From Streptomyces sp. YIM 130001 (GTDB taxonomy: Bacteria; Actinomycetota; Actinomycetes; Streptomycetales; Streptomycetaceae), in contig NZ_KZ984556.1 in assembly GCF_003574445.1 (NCBI RefSeq), forward strand, positions 1-64,000: a stretch of 64,000 bases of DNA, read 5' to 3'. Below, piece by piece: positions 42,799-50,491 of this stretch (its first letter is position 1; each line of letters starts with the position of its first letter). The translations under genes and the position numbers were made by a program. The notes under the pieces were generated by a model that did no database searches, was not told the DNA's origin, and was given only the letters and a program-made list of their open reading frames with translations.

Positions 42799-43473
42799 TC
42801 AGGACGGGACGGAGGGCAGGGCGAAGATCAGGTCCGTGTACTTGGCGATCGCCAGGAGCAGACCGACCACGCCGAGCGCCACTCCGGCCCAGGCCACCGA
42901 CTTGATCCACGGTGCCTGTACGCGGCCGGGCGCGCCGAACGCCGGACGAGCCAGCGCGATCACGCCCACGACCAGGGCGACCAGGGCGAAGGCTCCGCCG
43001 AACAGGGCGGTGAGCTGCCAGGAGTCGCCGTAGACCGCCTGCATCTTCGCGCCCACGTCCGCGCTCTGCGAGACGGAGCTCTCCATCTGCCCGACCAGCG
43101 CGGCGCGGTCGGAGGCCACGGTGCCGACCCAGCTACCGCTCAGGGAGACGAAACCCAGGGCGGCCGAGACGACGGCCGCCGCGCCCGTCCGCACGCCGCT
43201 GGAGGCGCGTACACCGGACTCGTCCGCGTCCGTGCCGGCCTCGGCGTCGAGGTCACCGTCGAGGTCGTCGTCGGAGTCCGCGCCGGCCTCCGCGTCCGCG
43301 GAGCCGGTCCCGCTGCTGTCGGCGTCTGCGGTCGCGGAACCGTCAGCGGCAGAGCCTTCGGCCCCGGCCTCGGTCGTGTCCGCGGCCTTCTCGTCGGCCT
43401 CCACGTTCTTGTCGTCGGCGGCCTTCCCGGCCACCTTGTCGGTGTCGGTGTCGGTCTTGGTCTCGGTGCTCAT
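42799..43473 (-). CDS. Acidic-tailed membrane protein of unknown function
   Basis: This 224-residue protein has an N-terminal region of about 85 residues that is extremely rich in Asp, Glu, Ala, Gly and Ser and is certainly disordered. It is followed by three membrane segments (about 98-118, 158-180 and 192-214). Between helices 1 and 2 lies a soluble loop (SSVSQSADVGAKMQAVYGDS). No family is recognised. ATG 43473 is used; GTG 43482 would add three residues. No Shine-Dalgarno is seen. It lies 81 bases after the MMPL stop codon, or 35 bases after the alternative MMPL stop, and is probably co-transcribed. Confidence 0.75.
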   Translation of the reverse strand: MSTETKTDTDTDKVAGKAADDKNVEADEKAADTTEAGAEGSAADGSATADADSSGTGSADAEAGADSDDDLDGDLDAEAGTDADESGVRASSGVRTGAAAVVSAALGFVSLSGSWVGTVASDRAALVGQMESSVSQSADVGAKMQAVYGDSWQLTALFGGAFALVALVVGVIALARPAFGAPGRVQAPWIKSVAWAGVALGVVGLLLAIAKYTDLIFALPSVPS

Positions 43474-43554
43474 GCGCCGCACGCTAGGGGTCCCGGATGA
43501 GAGGTTCCTTAACGCACCGAATCCGGCTCCCCGGCCACCTCCGCAGCGGCCCTT

Positions 43555-45825
43555 TCAGGCCCGCCCGCACCCGTGTCCGTACGCCCGTCCGCGCCGCGAC
43601 CGCCGGGCACCCGGGCCCCCTCCCCGGGCAGCCCGTCCCCCCCCCACCGTCCGAGCCCCCGGCACCTCCGCCGCAGGACGGCACTCCGGCGGCTCGATGC
43701 TGATCCGCGGGAGCAGCCGGTCGACGGACCGGGGCAGCCACCAGTTGGCGCTGCCCAGCATGTGCATCAACGCCGGTACCAGCAGGGTCCGCAGTACGAA
43801 GGCGTCGAGTGCGACCGCGGCCGCGAGCGCGATGCCGAACATCGCGATCACCCGGTCCCCGCTCAGCACGAAGGCGAGGAACACCGAAATCATGATGACC
43901 GCGGCCGAGTTGATCACGCGGCTGGTCTCGGCGAGGCCGACCCGTACGGCCCGCCGGTTGTCCCCGGTCTCCAGCCACTCCTCGTACATCCGGCTGACCA
44001 GGAACACCTGGTAGTCCATGGACAGGCCGAAGAGGACCGACACCATGATCACCGGCAGGAACGGCTCGATCGGTCCCGCTCCCCCGAGGCCGAGCAGCTC
44101 GCTGCCCCAGCCCCACTGGAAGACCGCCACCACGACGCCGAACGAGGCGGCGACCGCGGCGATGTTCATCGCGGCCGCCTTCAGCGGGATCCCGACGGAG
44201 CGGAACGCGAGGAGAAGCAGCAGACAGCCGAACCCGATCACGATGCCCACGAAGAGCGGCAGTTTCCCGACGATCACCCGCGCGAAGTCGTCGTTGCCCG
44301 CGGTGATGCCGCCGACGTGCACGTCGAGTGCACTGCCCCGTTCGGCCGCGGGCAGTACCTCGCCGCGCAGCCGGTCGACCAGGTCGCTGGTCCGTTCCGA
44401 CTGCGGCGCGGTCTCCGGCACGACGGTGACGTGGCCGATCCGGCCGGTCTCGTCGTACGTCACGCGGGTGACCTCGGCGATCCCGCGCGTGTCGGCGAGT
44501 ACGGCAGGCAGCCGTTCGAGCGCCGCGCGGTCCTCGGCACCGCCGATCTCTCCGACCAGCGTGAGCGGGCCGTTGATGCCGGGGCCGAAGCCCTCGGCGA
44601 GCAGGTCATAAGCCTGTCGACTTGTCGAGGACTGCGGGTTGTTGCCCTGGTCGGACGTGCCGAGGCGGAGGGAGAGGGTGGGCAGGGCGAGCGTGGCCAT
44701 GACGATCAGGGCGATCGCGGCGAGCAGCTTCGGGCGGCGCTCCACGAAGGCGGACCAGCGGGCGGCGAAACCGGTGGGCGGTTCGGGCTGCGGTCCGTGC
44801 TCGGCCAGGCGGCGGCGCTCGCGCCGGGACAGTGCGCGGGTGCCGATGTACGAAAGGAGGGCGGGGAGCAGGCTGACGGACGCGGCGACGGTGAGGACGA
44901 CGGTCAGACTGGCCGCGATGGCCACCCCGTTGAGGAAGTCCAGGCGGAGTATCAGCATCCCGAGGAGTGCGATACAGACCGTGGCGCCGGCGAAGACCAC
45001 GGCGCGGCCGGTGGTGGCGACGGAGTTCCGCGCGGCCTCGGGCACTGTCAGGCCGCTCTTCAGCCCTCTGCGGTGCCGGGTCACGATGAACAGCACGTAG
45101 TCGATACCGACGCCGAGACCGATCAGCATGCCCAGCATGGGGGCGAAGTCGGCGACGGTCATCAGGTGTCCGAGCAGCACGATGCCGGCGTACGCGGTTC
45201 CGACACCGACCAGGGCGGTGGCGATCGGCAGCAGGCTGGCGGCGAGCGATCCGAAGGCGAGGAAGAGCACGACGGCCGCGACCAGTACGCCGACGACCTC
45301 GGCGACATGACCGCCCTCGGTGCCGGTCGCGGCGACCGCGGTGCCGCCGAGTTCCACGTCGAGGCCGTCGGTCGCGGCGTCCTGGGCGGTGTCGGCCACG
45401 GCGTCGACGTGGGCGGGGTCGAGCGATCCCGCGGGCTCGTCGAAGCCGACGGTGGCGTAGGCGGTGCGGCCTTCGGCGCCGATCTGTCCGGCGCCGGAGG
45501 CGTGGTAGGGGCTGGCGACGGATGCGACGCCGGGGAGCCGGGCGATCTTGTCCAGGGCGGTGGTCATGGTCTGCTGGACGGGTGCCGCGTCGACCGTGCC
45601 CTGGTCGGTGTGCCAGACGACGGTGACGCTGTCGCCGCCCGCGTCCTCGAAGCCTTCGGCGAGGAGGTCCGCGGCCCGGCCGGCCTCGGTGCCGGGTACG
45701 TCGTAGTTGTTCGAGTAGGCGGAACCGGCGACCGCGGCGGCCGCGCTCACGCCGCCGAGGGCGAGCAGCCACAACAGGACGGTGACCAGGCGGTGCCTGA
45801 CGCACCAACGTGCGAGTGCTGCCAC
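43555..45825 (-). CDS. MMPL family transporter
   Basis: This 756-residue RND-type MMPL transporter has about 12 membrane helices in two halves, two extracytoplasmic loops (YSNNYDVPGTEAGRAADLL and the GTSDQGNNPQSSTSRQAYDLL region), the helix-4 proton relay motif GLGVGIDYVLFIVTRHRRGL and its repeat FGLSMDYQVFLVSRMYEEWL. It probably exports lipids or drugs. The GTG start has GGAG seven bases upstream. The last 29 residues are an Arg/Gly-rich run following a G9 tract; one base fewer would give an acidic tail ending at 43509 instead, so the C-terminus may be shifted. Confidence 0.9.
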   Translation of the reverse strand: MAALARWCVRHRLVTVLLWLLALGGVSAAAAVAGSAYSNNYDVPGTEAGRAADLLAEGFEDAGGDSVTVVWHTDQGTVDAAPVQQTMTTALDKIARLPGVASVASPYHASGAGQIGAEGRTAYATVGFDEPAGSLDPAHVDAVADTAQDAATDGLDVELGGTAVAATGTEGGHVAEVVGVLVAAVVLFLAFGSLAASLLPIATALVGVGTAYAGIVLLGHLMTVADFAPMLGMLIGLGVGIDYVLFIVTRHRRGLKSGLTVPEAARNSVATTGRAVVFAGATVCIALLGMLILRLDFLNGVAIAASLTVVLTVAASVSLLPALLSYIGTRALSRRERRRLAEHGPQPEPPTGFAARWSAFVERRPKLLAAIALIVMATLALPTLSLRLGTSDQGNNPQSSTSRQAYDLLAEGFGPGINGPLTLVGEIGGAEDRAALERLPAVLADTRGIAEVTRVTYDETGRIGHVTVVPETAPQSERTSDLVDRLRGEVLPAAERGSALDVHVGGITAGNDDFARVIVGKLPLFVGIVIGFGCLLLLLAFRSVGIPLKAAAMNIAAVAASFGVVVAVFQWGWGSELLGLGGAGPIEPFLPVIMVSVLFGLSMDYQVFLVSRMYEEWLETGDNRRAVRVGLAETSRVINSAAVIMISVFLAFVLSGDRVIAMFGIALAAAVALDAFVLRTLLVPALMHMLGSANWWLPRSVDRLLPRISIEPPECRPAAEVPGARTVGGGRAARGGGPGARRSRRGRAYGHGCGRA
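43637..43645. repeat. Homopolymer G9 (minus strand) in the MMPL 3' end
   Basis: Nine consecutive C on the plus strand, inside the MMPL coding frame. Deleting one base switches to a frame encoding GDGLPGEGARVPGG and ending at 43509. Confidence 0.8.
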
Positions 45826-46172
45826 TGAGCTGCTCCCCGGGGTCTGGTTCGTGGATCTTTACCGGGATACGGCCCGCAAAGAAACTCGCGCCCTGTTGTG
45901 GTGCGTTGGTGCTGTTGTCCGCCGCTGCGGTTGTACGTCGCAGCGGTCATGCGGCGCGGCGGTGCATCACCGCAGCCGTTGCGAGGCCGTAGCTGTGCGT
46001 CACCGCACTCCCCTCTGCGGAACGTACTCTTCCATCGCTAAGCGGGCTTTTGCCCGTTTCGTGTCGTGACTCACAGCGGTGGAACTCAGGTGTACGTGCG
46101 GGTTCCGCGTCCCGGCGACCAGCACCGCCCGGCCGCCGGGAGCAGGTCCGGGGCCGGGCGGCGGAAAGCGCA
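45826..46172. other. Intergenic region between phospholipase C and MMPL genes
   Basis: This 347-base gap holds the MMPL promoter and the 3' region of phospholipase C. It contains an inverted repeat CCGCTGCG (45922-45929) / CGCAGCGG (45939-45946), a plausible operator, and a small hairpin CGGGC-TTTT-GCCCG (46043-46056) that may terminate phospholipase C transcription. No gene is credible. Confidence 0.5.
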
Positions 46173-48317
46173 TCACCCCGAGACGCTCGGGTGCCCGTCC
46201 TCGATGTGCCCCATCAGGCGCCGCCGGAATGCGTCGTCCCCGGACACCGTCACCTCCAGGTCGTACCAGCCGTGCTCGTCGGCGGCGTCGTGGACATGGC
46301 TGCGGGAGTCACCGGCCGGGACGGTCACGTCGACGCTGCCGGGCTTCCCGTACGCGAGGACCGCGACCTTGAAGGTGAGGTCCTCGGGGCCGCTGTTGTG
46401 CAGCATGAGACGCACTCCACGCGCGCGTGGACCACTTGAACGTCCTCCCTGCGAACGTCCTCCACGCGCGCGTGCGTCGATCCGGGACGAGACCTCGGCC
46501 GCCGCGGAGTCCTTGTTCCCGGCGAACTCTCGACGGAATCCGTTCGGCCCGGTGACCGTGCAGCGGTACGCCTCGGAGTCGCCGGCGGTAAGGGGCACAT
46601 CCCACTGCGCCTCGCCCCTCACATCGAGGTGCTGCGGTGCCGCGAACTCGCCCTCGTACGGGTAGAGCGCGAAGTGCGCGCTGGACGTCCCGTCGTTGCT
46701 CACCGTCAGCCGGAGCACGCGCGCGTCACCCTCGCCGGAGAGCCGACCACTGACGTCGGGCCGGTACGGCAGCGGACGCGCGGGCCGCCGGCCCTTCTCC
46801 TGCTCCGGCATGCGCTGGTCGGCCGGCGGCTGGGGCTGCCAGCGCTCGGAGAGCGGCGGTACAGCACCGGGCCGCGCCACCTCCGGCTGCGGCTGCCCTC
46901 GCTCGAAGTCGAACGCGCCGGTGAGATCGCCGGTGACCGTGCGGCGCCAGGCGCCGATGTTGGGCTCCTCGATGCCGGTCCAGCGCTCCAGGAAGCGGAT
47001 CACCGAGGTGTGGTCGAAGACCTCGGAAGAGACGTGACCGCCCACCGTCCAGGGCGAGATGACAAGCATCGGCACCCGGATGCCGAGCCCGGTGGGAACG
47101 TCCTGCCACCACTCGTCGGTCTCTCCGGCGGGCGGCACGGGCGGCGGCACGTGGTCGAAGAAGCCGTCGTTCTCGTCGTAGTTGAGGAAGACCGCGGTGT
47201 GCTTCCAGACCTCGGGGTGCGAGGCGAGCGCGTCCAGAACCTTGTAGACGAGCGTGGCGCTGTGAATCGGCGAGGACGATCCGGGGTGCTCGGAGTCGAC
47301 GGCTGCGGGCACCAGGTAGGAGACCTCGGGCAGCTCGCCGGAGGCGACGTCCGCGCGGAACGCGTCGGCCAGTGTGCCGGTCGGCACCCGGCGCAGCGCC
47401 CGCTCGAAGAGTGAACGTTCCGCCTCCGTCAGCGATTTGACGCCCTCGTCGAGCGTCGCGAGCAGTTTCTCGCGCTCGGCCGCGTCGGCGGCGTCGCGCA
47501 CGGTGGCGTAGAAGGCCTCCATGTACGTGTGCGGGGTGCCGGCGAGGACCTTGCGGGCGATGGCCTTGAAGGTCGTGTAGAACTCGATCTGGTTGTCGGT
47601 GAAGTTGTCCCATTCGGTGTACGTACGCCAGCTGCGGCCCGCCTTCTCCAGACGTTCCGCGTAGGTGCCCCAGGAGTAGCCGGGGTGGGTGCCCTCCTCG
47701 TACGCGTCGTTGCCGACGGCGCGGTCGCCGTTCGCCTCGTGGCCGGTCTGCCCGCTCCACAGGTGGTTGCGGTTCGGGCTGGTGGAGGTGTGGATCGACG
47801 AGTGGTACGCGTCGCAGACGGTGAACGTGTCGGCGAGCTCGTAGTGCAGGGGTATGTCCTCGCGGGTGTAATACGCCATCGTGGCGGCCGACTTGGCGGT
47901 GATCCAGCCGTCCATCCAGCCGTCGTTCCAGGCCTTCGCGCCACCGGACCAGGAGTGGTCGAGCGCGCCGATGTACTGCAGGTCCTTCTGCTGGGCATCG
48001 GCCGCGCCGCGTACCGGGAACGGCAGGACGGTGCGCAGCAGGCCCGGTTGCTCGAAGACCGGCTTCCCGCCGGGGAGTTCGACGGCGTTGCGGTCGGAGA
48101 AGCCCCGTACGCCGCGCAGAGTCCCGAAGTAGTGGTCGAAGGACCGGTTCTCCTGCATGAGGATCACCACGTGCTTGATGGCACCGAGCCCGCCGGGCGG
48201 GGGCTCCGCGGCGAGCGCCGCCTGCAGCGAGGGCGGCAGCAGCGATCCCGCGGTCGCCGCACCGAGTGCGCCGCCGCCGAGCGCGAGAAGCCTTCGCCTC
48301 GAGATGTCCTTGGCCAC
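46173..48317 (-). CDS. Tat-exported phosphocholine-specific phospholipase C
   Basis: This 714-residue protein of the bacterial non-hemolytic phospholipase C family hydrolyses phosphatidylcholine or sphingomyelin outside the cell. A twin-arginine signal (DISRRRLLALGGGALGAATAG) opens it. The catalytic phosphoesterase domain shows HVVILMQENRSFDHYFGTLRGVRGF, SSIHTSTSPNRNHLWSG and FLNYDENDGFFDHVPPP. Two beta-sandwich domains follow (DUF756 type). GTG at 48317 has GGAGG seven bases upstream. The second C-terminal domain carries an Arg/Gly/Ser-rich insert (RARGGRSQGGRSSGPRARG) that interrupts the expected beta strand and contains CG-rich palindromes. Confidence 0.9.
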   Translation of the reverse strand: MAKDISRRRLLALGGGALGAATAGSLLPPSLQAALAAEPPPGGLGAIKHVVILMQENRSFDHYFGTLRGVRGFSDRNAVELPGGKPVFEQPGLLRTVLPFPVRGAADAQQKDLQYIGALDHSWSGGAKAWNDGWMDGWITAKSAATMAYYTREDIPLHYELADTFTVCDAYHSSIHTSTSPNRNHLWSGQTGHEANGDRAVGNDAYEEGTHPGYSWGTYAERLEKAGRSWRTYTEWDNFTDNQIEFYTTFKAIARKVLAGTPHTYMEAFYATVRDAADAAEREKLLATLDEGVKSLTEAERSLFERALRRVPTGTLADAFRADVASGELPEVSYLVPAAVDSEHPGSSSPIHSATLVYKVLDALASHPEVWKHTAVFLNYDENDGFFDHVPPPVPPAGETDEWWQDVPTGLGIRVPMLVISPWTVGGHVSSEVFDHTSVIRFLERWTGIEEPNIGAWRRTVTGDLTGAFDFERGQPQPEVARPGAVPPLSERWQPQPPADQRMPEQEKGRRPARPLPYRPDVSGRLSGEGDARVLRLTVSNDGTSSAHFALYPYEGEFAAPQHLDVRGEAQWDVPLTAGDSEAYRCTVTGPNGFRREFAGNKDSAAAEVSSRIDARARGGRSQGGRSSGPRARGVRLMLHNSGPEDLTFKVAVLAYGKPGSVDVTVPAGDSRSHVHDAADEHGWYDLEVTVSGDDAFRRRLMGHIEDGHPSVSG
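46416..46474. repeat. Repeat-derived insert inside the phospholipase C gene
   Basis: The insert is bounded by TCCACGCGCGCGTGGA (46416-46431) and TCCACGCGCGCGTG (46461-46474), with GAACGTCCTC repeated between them. It encodes Arg/Gly/Ser-rich sequence absent from the expected domain. Confidence 0.6.
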
Positions 48318-48440
48318 GTGTATTCCTCCCGGGTCCGCGTCCACCGGGCGGATCGGACTTACGGGCCCGGAGTGACGCACGGGACGGTAACGATCACGGG
48401 TGCACGGGGGAAGACGGCAGGCTCCATTTTGGGTGAACGA

Positions 48441-48540
48441 GCCTTACGGGGCGCAGTCCTTACGGGGGCGTAGCCCTTACGGGGCCCAGTACTTACGTGC
48501 CCAGTCGCTCCCGGGACCCAGTCCTTCCGGGATCCCCAGC
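48441..48540. repeat. Degenerate tandem array of about 16-base units
   Basis: About six imperfect copies of a CCTTACGGGGCCCAGT-like unit follow each other, e.g. CCTTACGGGGCGCAGT, CCCTTACGGGGCCCAGT and ACTTACGTGCCCAGT, becoming less similar toward 48540. Confidence 0.65.
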
Positions 48541-48544
48541 CACC

Positions 48545-48690
48545 GGGCGGAACGACCGGAGGGGCGGAACGACCGGAGGGGCGGAACGACCGGAGGGGCG
48601 GAACGACCGGAGGGGCGGAACGACCGGAGGGGCGGAACGACCGGAGGGGCGGAACGACCGGAGGGGCGGAACGACCGGAGGGGCGGAACC
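48545..48690. repeat. Tandem repeat, eight copies of 17 bases
   Basis: GGGCGGAACGACCGGAG is repeated eight times without change (48545-48680), with a ninth partial copy running into the terminator hairpin. Confidence 0.95.
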
Positions 48691-48710
48691 GGCGCACCGG
48701 TTCCGCCCCT
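48679..48710 (-). terminator. gatB terminator
   Basis: A perfect 14-base-pair stem (AGGGGCGGAACCGG / CCGGTTCCGCCCCT) with a CGCA loop lies 12 bases after the gatB stop codon. One arm is the same sequence that makes up the adjacent 17-base repeats. Confidence 0.85.
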
Positions 48711-48722
48711 CCACCGCAAGAG

Positions 48723-50231
48723 CTAAGCCTCGACCCCGAGCTTGTCGAGGATGAGTTCCTTGACCCGCGCGGCGTCCGCCTGCCCACGCGTCGCCTTCAT
48801 GACCGCACCGACCAGCGCGCCCGCAGCCGCCACCTTGCCCCCGCGGATCTTGTCCGCGACACCGGGGTTGGCGGCGATCGCCTCGTCGACCGCGGTCGAC
48901 AGCGCGCCGTCGTCGGAGACGACCTTGAGGCCGCGCTTCTCGACGACGGTGTCCGGGTCGCCCTCGCCGTTCAGGACGGCCTCGATCACCTGGCGGGCCA
49001 GCTTGTCGTTCAGCTCACCGCCCGTGACGAGCGCGGTGATCCGGGCCACCTGCACCGGCGTGATGGGCAGCGCCGCGAGGTCCTTGCCCTCCTCGTTGGC
49101 CCGGCGGGCCAATTCGCCCATCCACCACTTGCGCGCCGATGCGGCGTCCGCACCGGCCTCGATGGTGGCGGCGATCGGGTCGACCGCGCCGGCGTTGAGG
49201 ATCGACTGCATGTCGTGCTCGGAGACGCCCCACTCCTCACGGAGCCGGTTACGGCGCACCCGCGGCAACTCCGGCAGGCCGGCCCGCAGTTCCTCGACCC
49301 AGGCACGCGACGGCGCGACGGGGACGAGGTCGGGCTCGGGGAAGTACCGGTAGTCCTCGGCCTCCTCCTTGATACGGCCCGAGGTCGTCGAGCCGTCTTC
49401 CTCGTGGAAGTGCCGCGTCTCCTGGACGATCGTGCCGCCGGACGAGAGCACCGCGGCGTGCCGCTGGATCTCGAACCGGGCCGCACGCTCCACGGAGCGC
49501 AGCGAGTTGACGTTCTTCGTCTCGGAGCGGGTGCCGAACTTCTCCTGGCCGTGCGGCCGCAGCGAGAGGTTCACGTCGCAGCGCATCTGGCCCTGCTCCA
49601 TGCGCGCCTCGGACACCGCGAGCGCCTTGATGAGCTCGCGCAGTTCGGCGACGTACGCCTTGGCCACCTCGGGTGCACGCTCGCCCGCGCCCTCGATCGG
49701 CTTGGTGACGATCTCGATGAGCGGGATTCCGGCGCGGTTGTAGTCGAGCAGCGAGTGGGATGCGCCGTGGATTCGGCCGGTGGCGCCGCCGACGTGCGTC
49801 GACTTACCGGTGTCCTCCTCCATGTGGGCGCGCTCGATCTCCACGCGGAAGACCTCGCCGTCCTCCAGCTGGACGTCCAGATAGCCGTTGAAGGCGATCG
49901 GCTCGTCGTACTGGGAGGTCTGGAAGTTCTTCGGCATGTCCGGATAGAAGTAGTTCTTCCGGGCGAAGCGGCACCACTCGGCGATCTCGCAGTGGAGCGC
50001 GAGACCGATCTTGACGGCGGACTCCACGCCGATCGCGTTGACGACGGGGAGCGCCCCGGGCAGGCCGAGGCAGGTCGGGCAGGTCTGCGAGTTCGACTCG
50101 GCGCCGAGCTCGGTCGAACAGCCGCAGAACATCTTGGTCTTGGTGCCGAGCTCGACATGGACCTCTAGGCCCATGACGGGGTCGTACGTCGCGAGGGCGT
50201 CCTCGTACGAGACCAGGTCGATGACAGTCAC
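48723..50231 (-). CDS. gatB: Aspartyl/glutamyl-tRNA amidotransferase subunit B
   Basis: This 502-residue GatB transamidates misacylated Glu-tRNA(Gln) or Asp-tRNA(Asn) using ammonia channelled from GatA. The N-terminal GatB/E domain has DPVMGLEVHVELGTKTKMFCGCST, with further Cys in TCPTCLGLPG for zinc, and YFYPDMPKNFQTSQYD. The C-terminal YqeY-like tRNA-binding domain ends with ALVGAVMKATRGQADAARVKELILDKLG. The start is GTG, preceded by GGGAAAG. Last gene of gatC-gatA-small gene-gatB, 17 bases after the small gene. Confidence 0.97.
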   Translation of the reverse strand: MTVIDLVSYEDALATYDPVMGLEVHVELGTKTKMFCGCSTELGAESNSQTCPTCLGLPGALPVVNAIGVESAVKIGLALHCEIAEWCRFARKNYFYPDMPKNFQTSQYDEPIAFNGYLDVQLEDGEVFRVEIERAHMEEDTGKSTHVGGATGRIHGASHSLLDYNRAGIPLIEIVTKPIEGAGERAPEVAKAYVAELRELIKALAVSEARMEQGQMRCDVNLSLRPHGQEKFGTRSETKNVNSLRSVERAARFEIQRHAAVLSSGGTIVQETRHFHEEDGSTTSGRIKEEAEDYRYFPEPDLVPVAPSRAWVEELRAGLPELPRVRRNRLREEWGVSEHDMQSILNAGAVDPIAATIEAGADAASARKWWMGELARRANEEGKDLAALPITPVQVARITALVTGGELNDKLARQVIEAVLNGEGDPDTVVEKRGLKVVSDDGALSTAVDEAIAANPGVADKIRGGKVAAAGALVGAVMKATRGQADAARVKELILDKLGVEA

Positions 50232-50248
50232 GGTGAAAACTTTCCCTC

Positions 50249-50491
50249 TCAGCCCAGCAGTACGTCGTCGTCGCCGAGCCGCTTCAGCTCGCGGTAGAGG
50301 ATGGCCAGGCCGGTCACGATCGCGGCGGCGGAGACGGCGGCGTCGGCCAGCCGCAGCATGTCGTTGTCCTGGCGGGCCATCCTGGCCTGCTTGACGACAC
50401 TCATGGTGCCGGCCGCGGTGCTGGCCAGTGAGATGTAGACGCCGGTCTTGGACTTCTTGAAGTTCTTGGCCTTCTTTGCCATGGCACTCAC
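50249..50491 (-). CDS. Small protein inserted between gatA and gatB
   Basis: In this 80-residue protein a strongly basic N-terminus (MAKKAKNFKKSKTG) precedes two helical stretches, the second apolar (LADAAVSAAAIVTGLAILYREL) and long enough to cross a membrane. I prefer GTG at 50491, overlapping the gatA stop codon (GTGA), because GAGGAGG lies about ten bases upstream; ATG at 50482 is the alternative. A gene of this kind lies in the same place in S. coelicolor (from memory). No function is known; tight coupling within the amidotransferase operon suggests conserved co-expression. Confidence 0.75.
   Translation of the reverse strand: MSAMAKKAKNFKKSKTGVYISLASTAAGTMSVVKQARMARQDNDMLRLADAAVSAAAIVTGLAILYRELKRLGDDDVLLG

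Larger units (their letters stand above)
48318..48722. other. Repeat-rich gap between phospholipase C and gatB
   Basis: The 405 bases contain the phospholipase C promoter region, a degenerate repeat array (48441-48540), a 17-base tandem array (48545-48690) and the gatB terminator hairpin. The open frames here are translations of the repeats, not genes. Confidence 0.7.

Noticed and set aside
42139..43033. Plus-strand frames in the 42-43 kb gap
   Set aside because: Cys/Arg/Ser-rich, no ribosome sites, composed of short repeats and overlapping the acidic membrane protein gene.
45782..46069. Plus-strand frame of 95 codons upstream of the MMPL gene
   Set aside because: Cys- and Arg-rich with no ribosome site; it covers the MMPL promoter and start.
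48545..48690. Possible CRISPR array
   Set aside because: The 17-base units are contiguous with no spacers and there are no cas genes.
48400..48754. Proteins made of RNDRRGGTTGGAE-like or PPVVPPLRSF-like repeats
   Set aside because: Direct translation of the 17-base tandem array; no ribosome site, and present in both strands and several frames.
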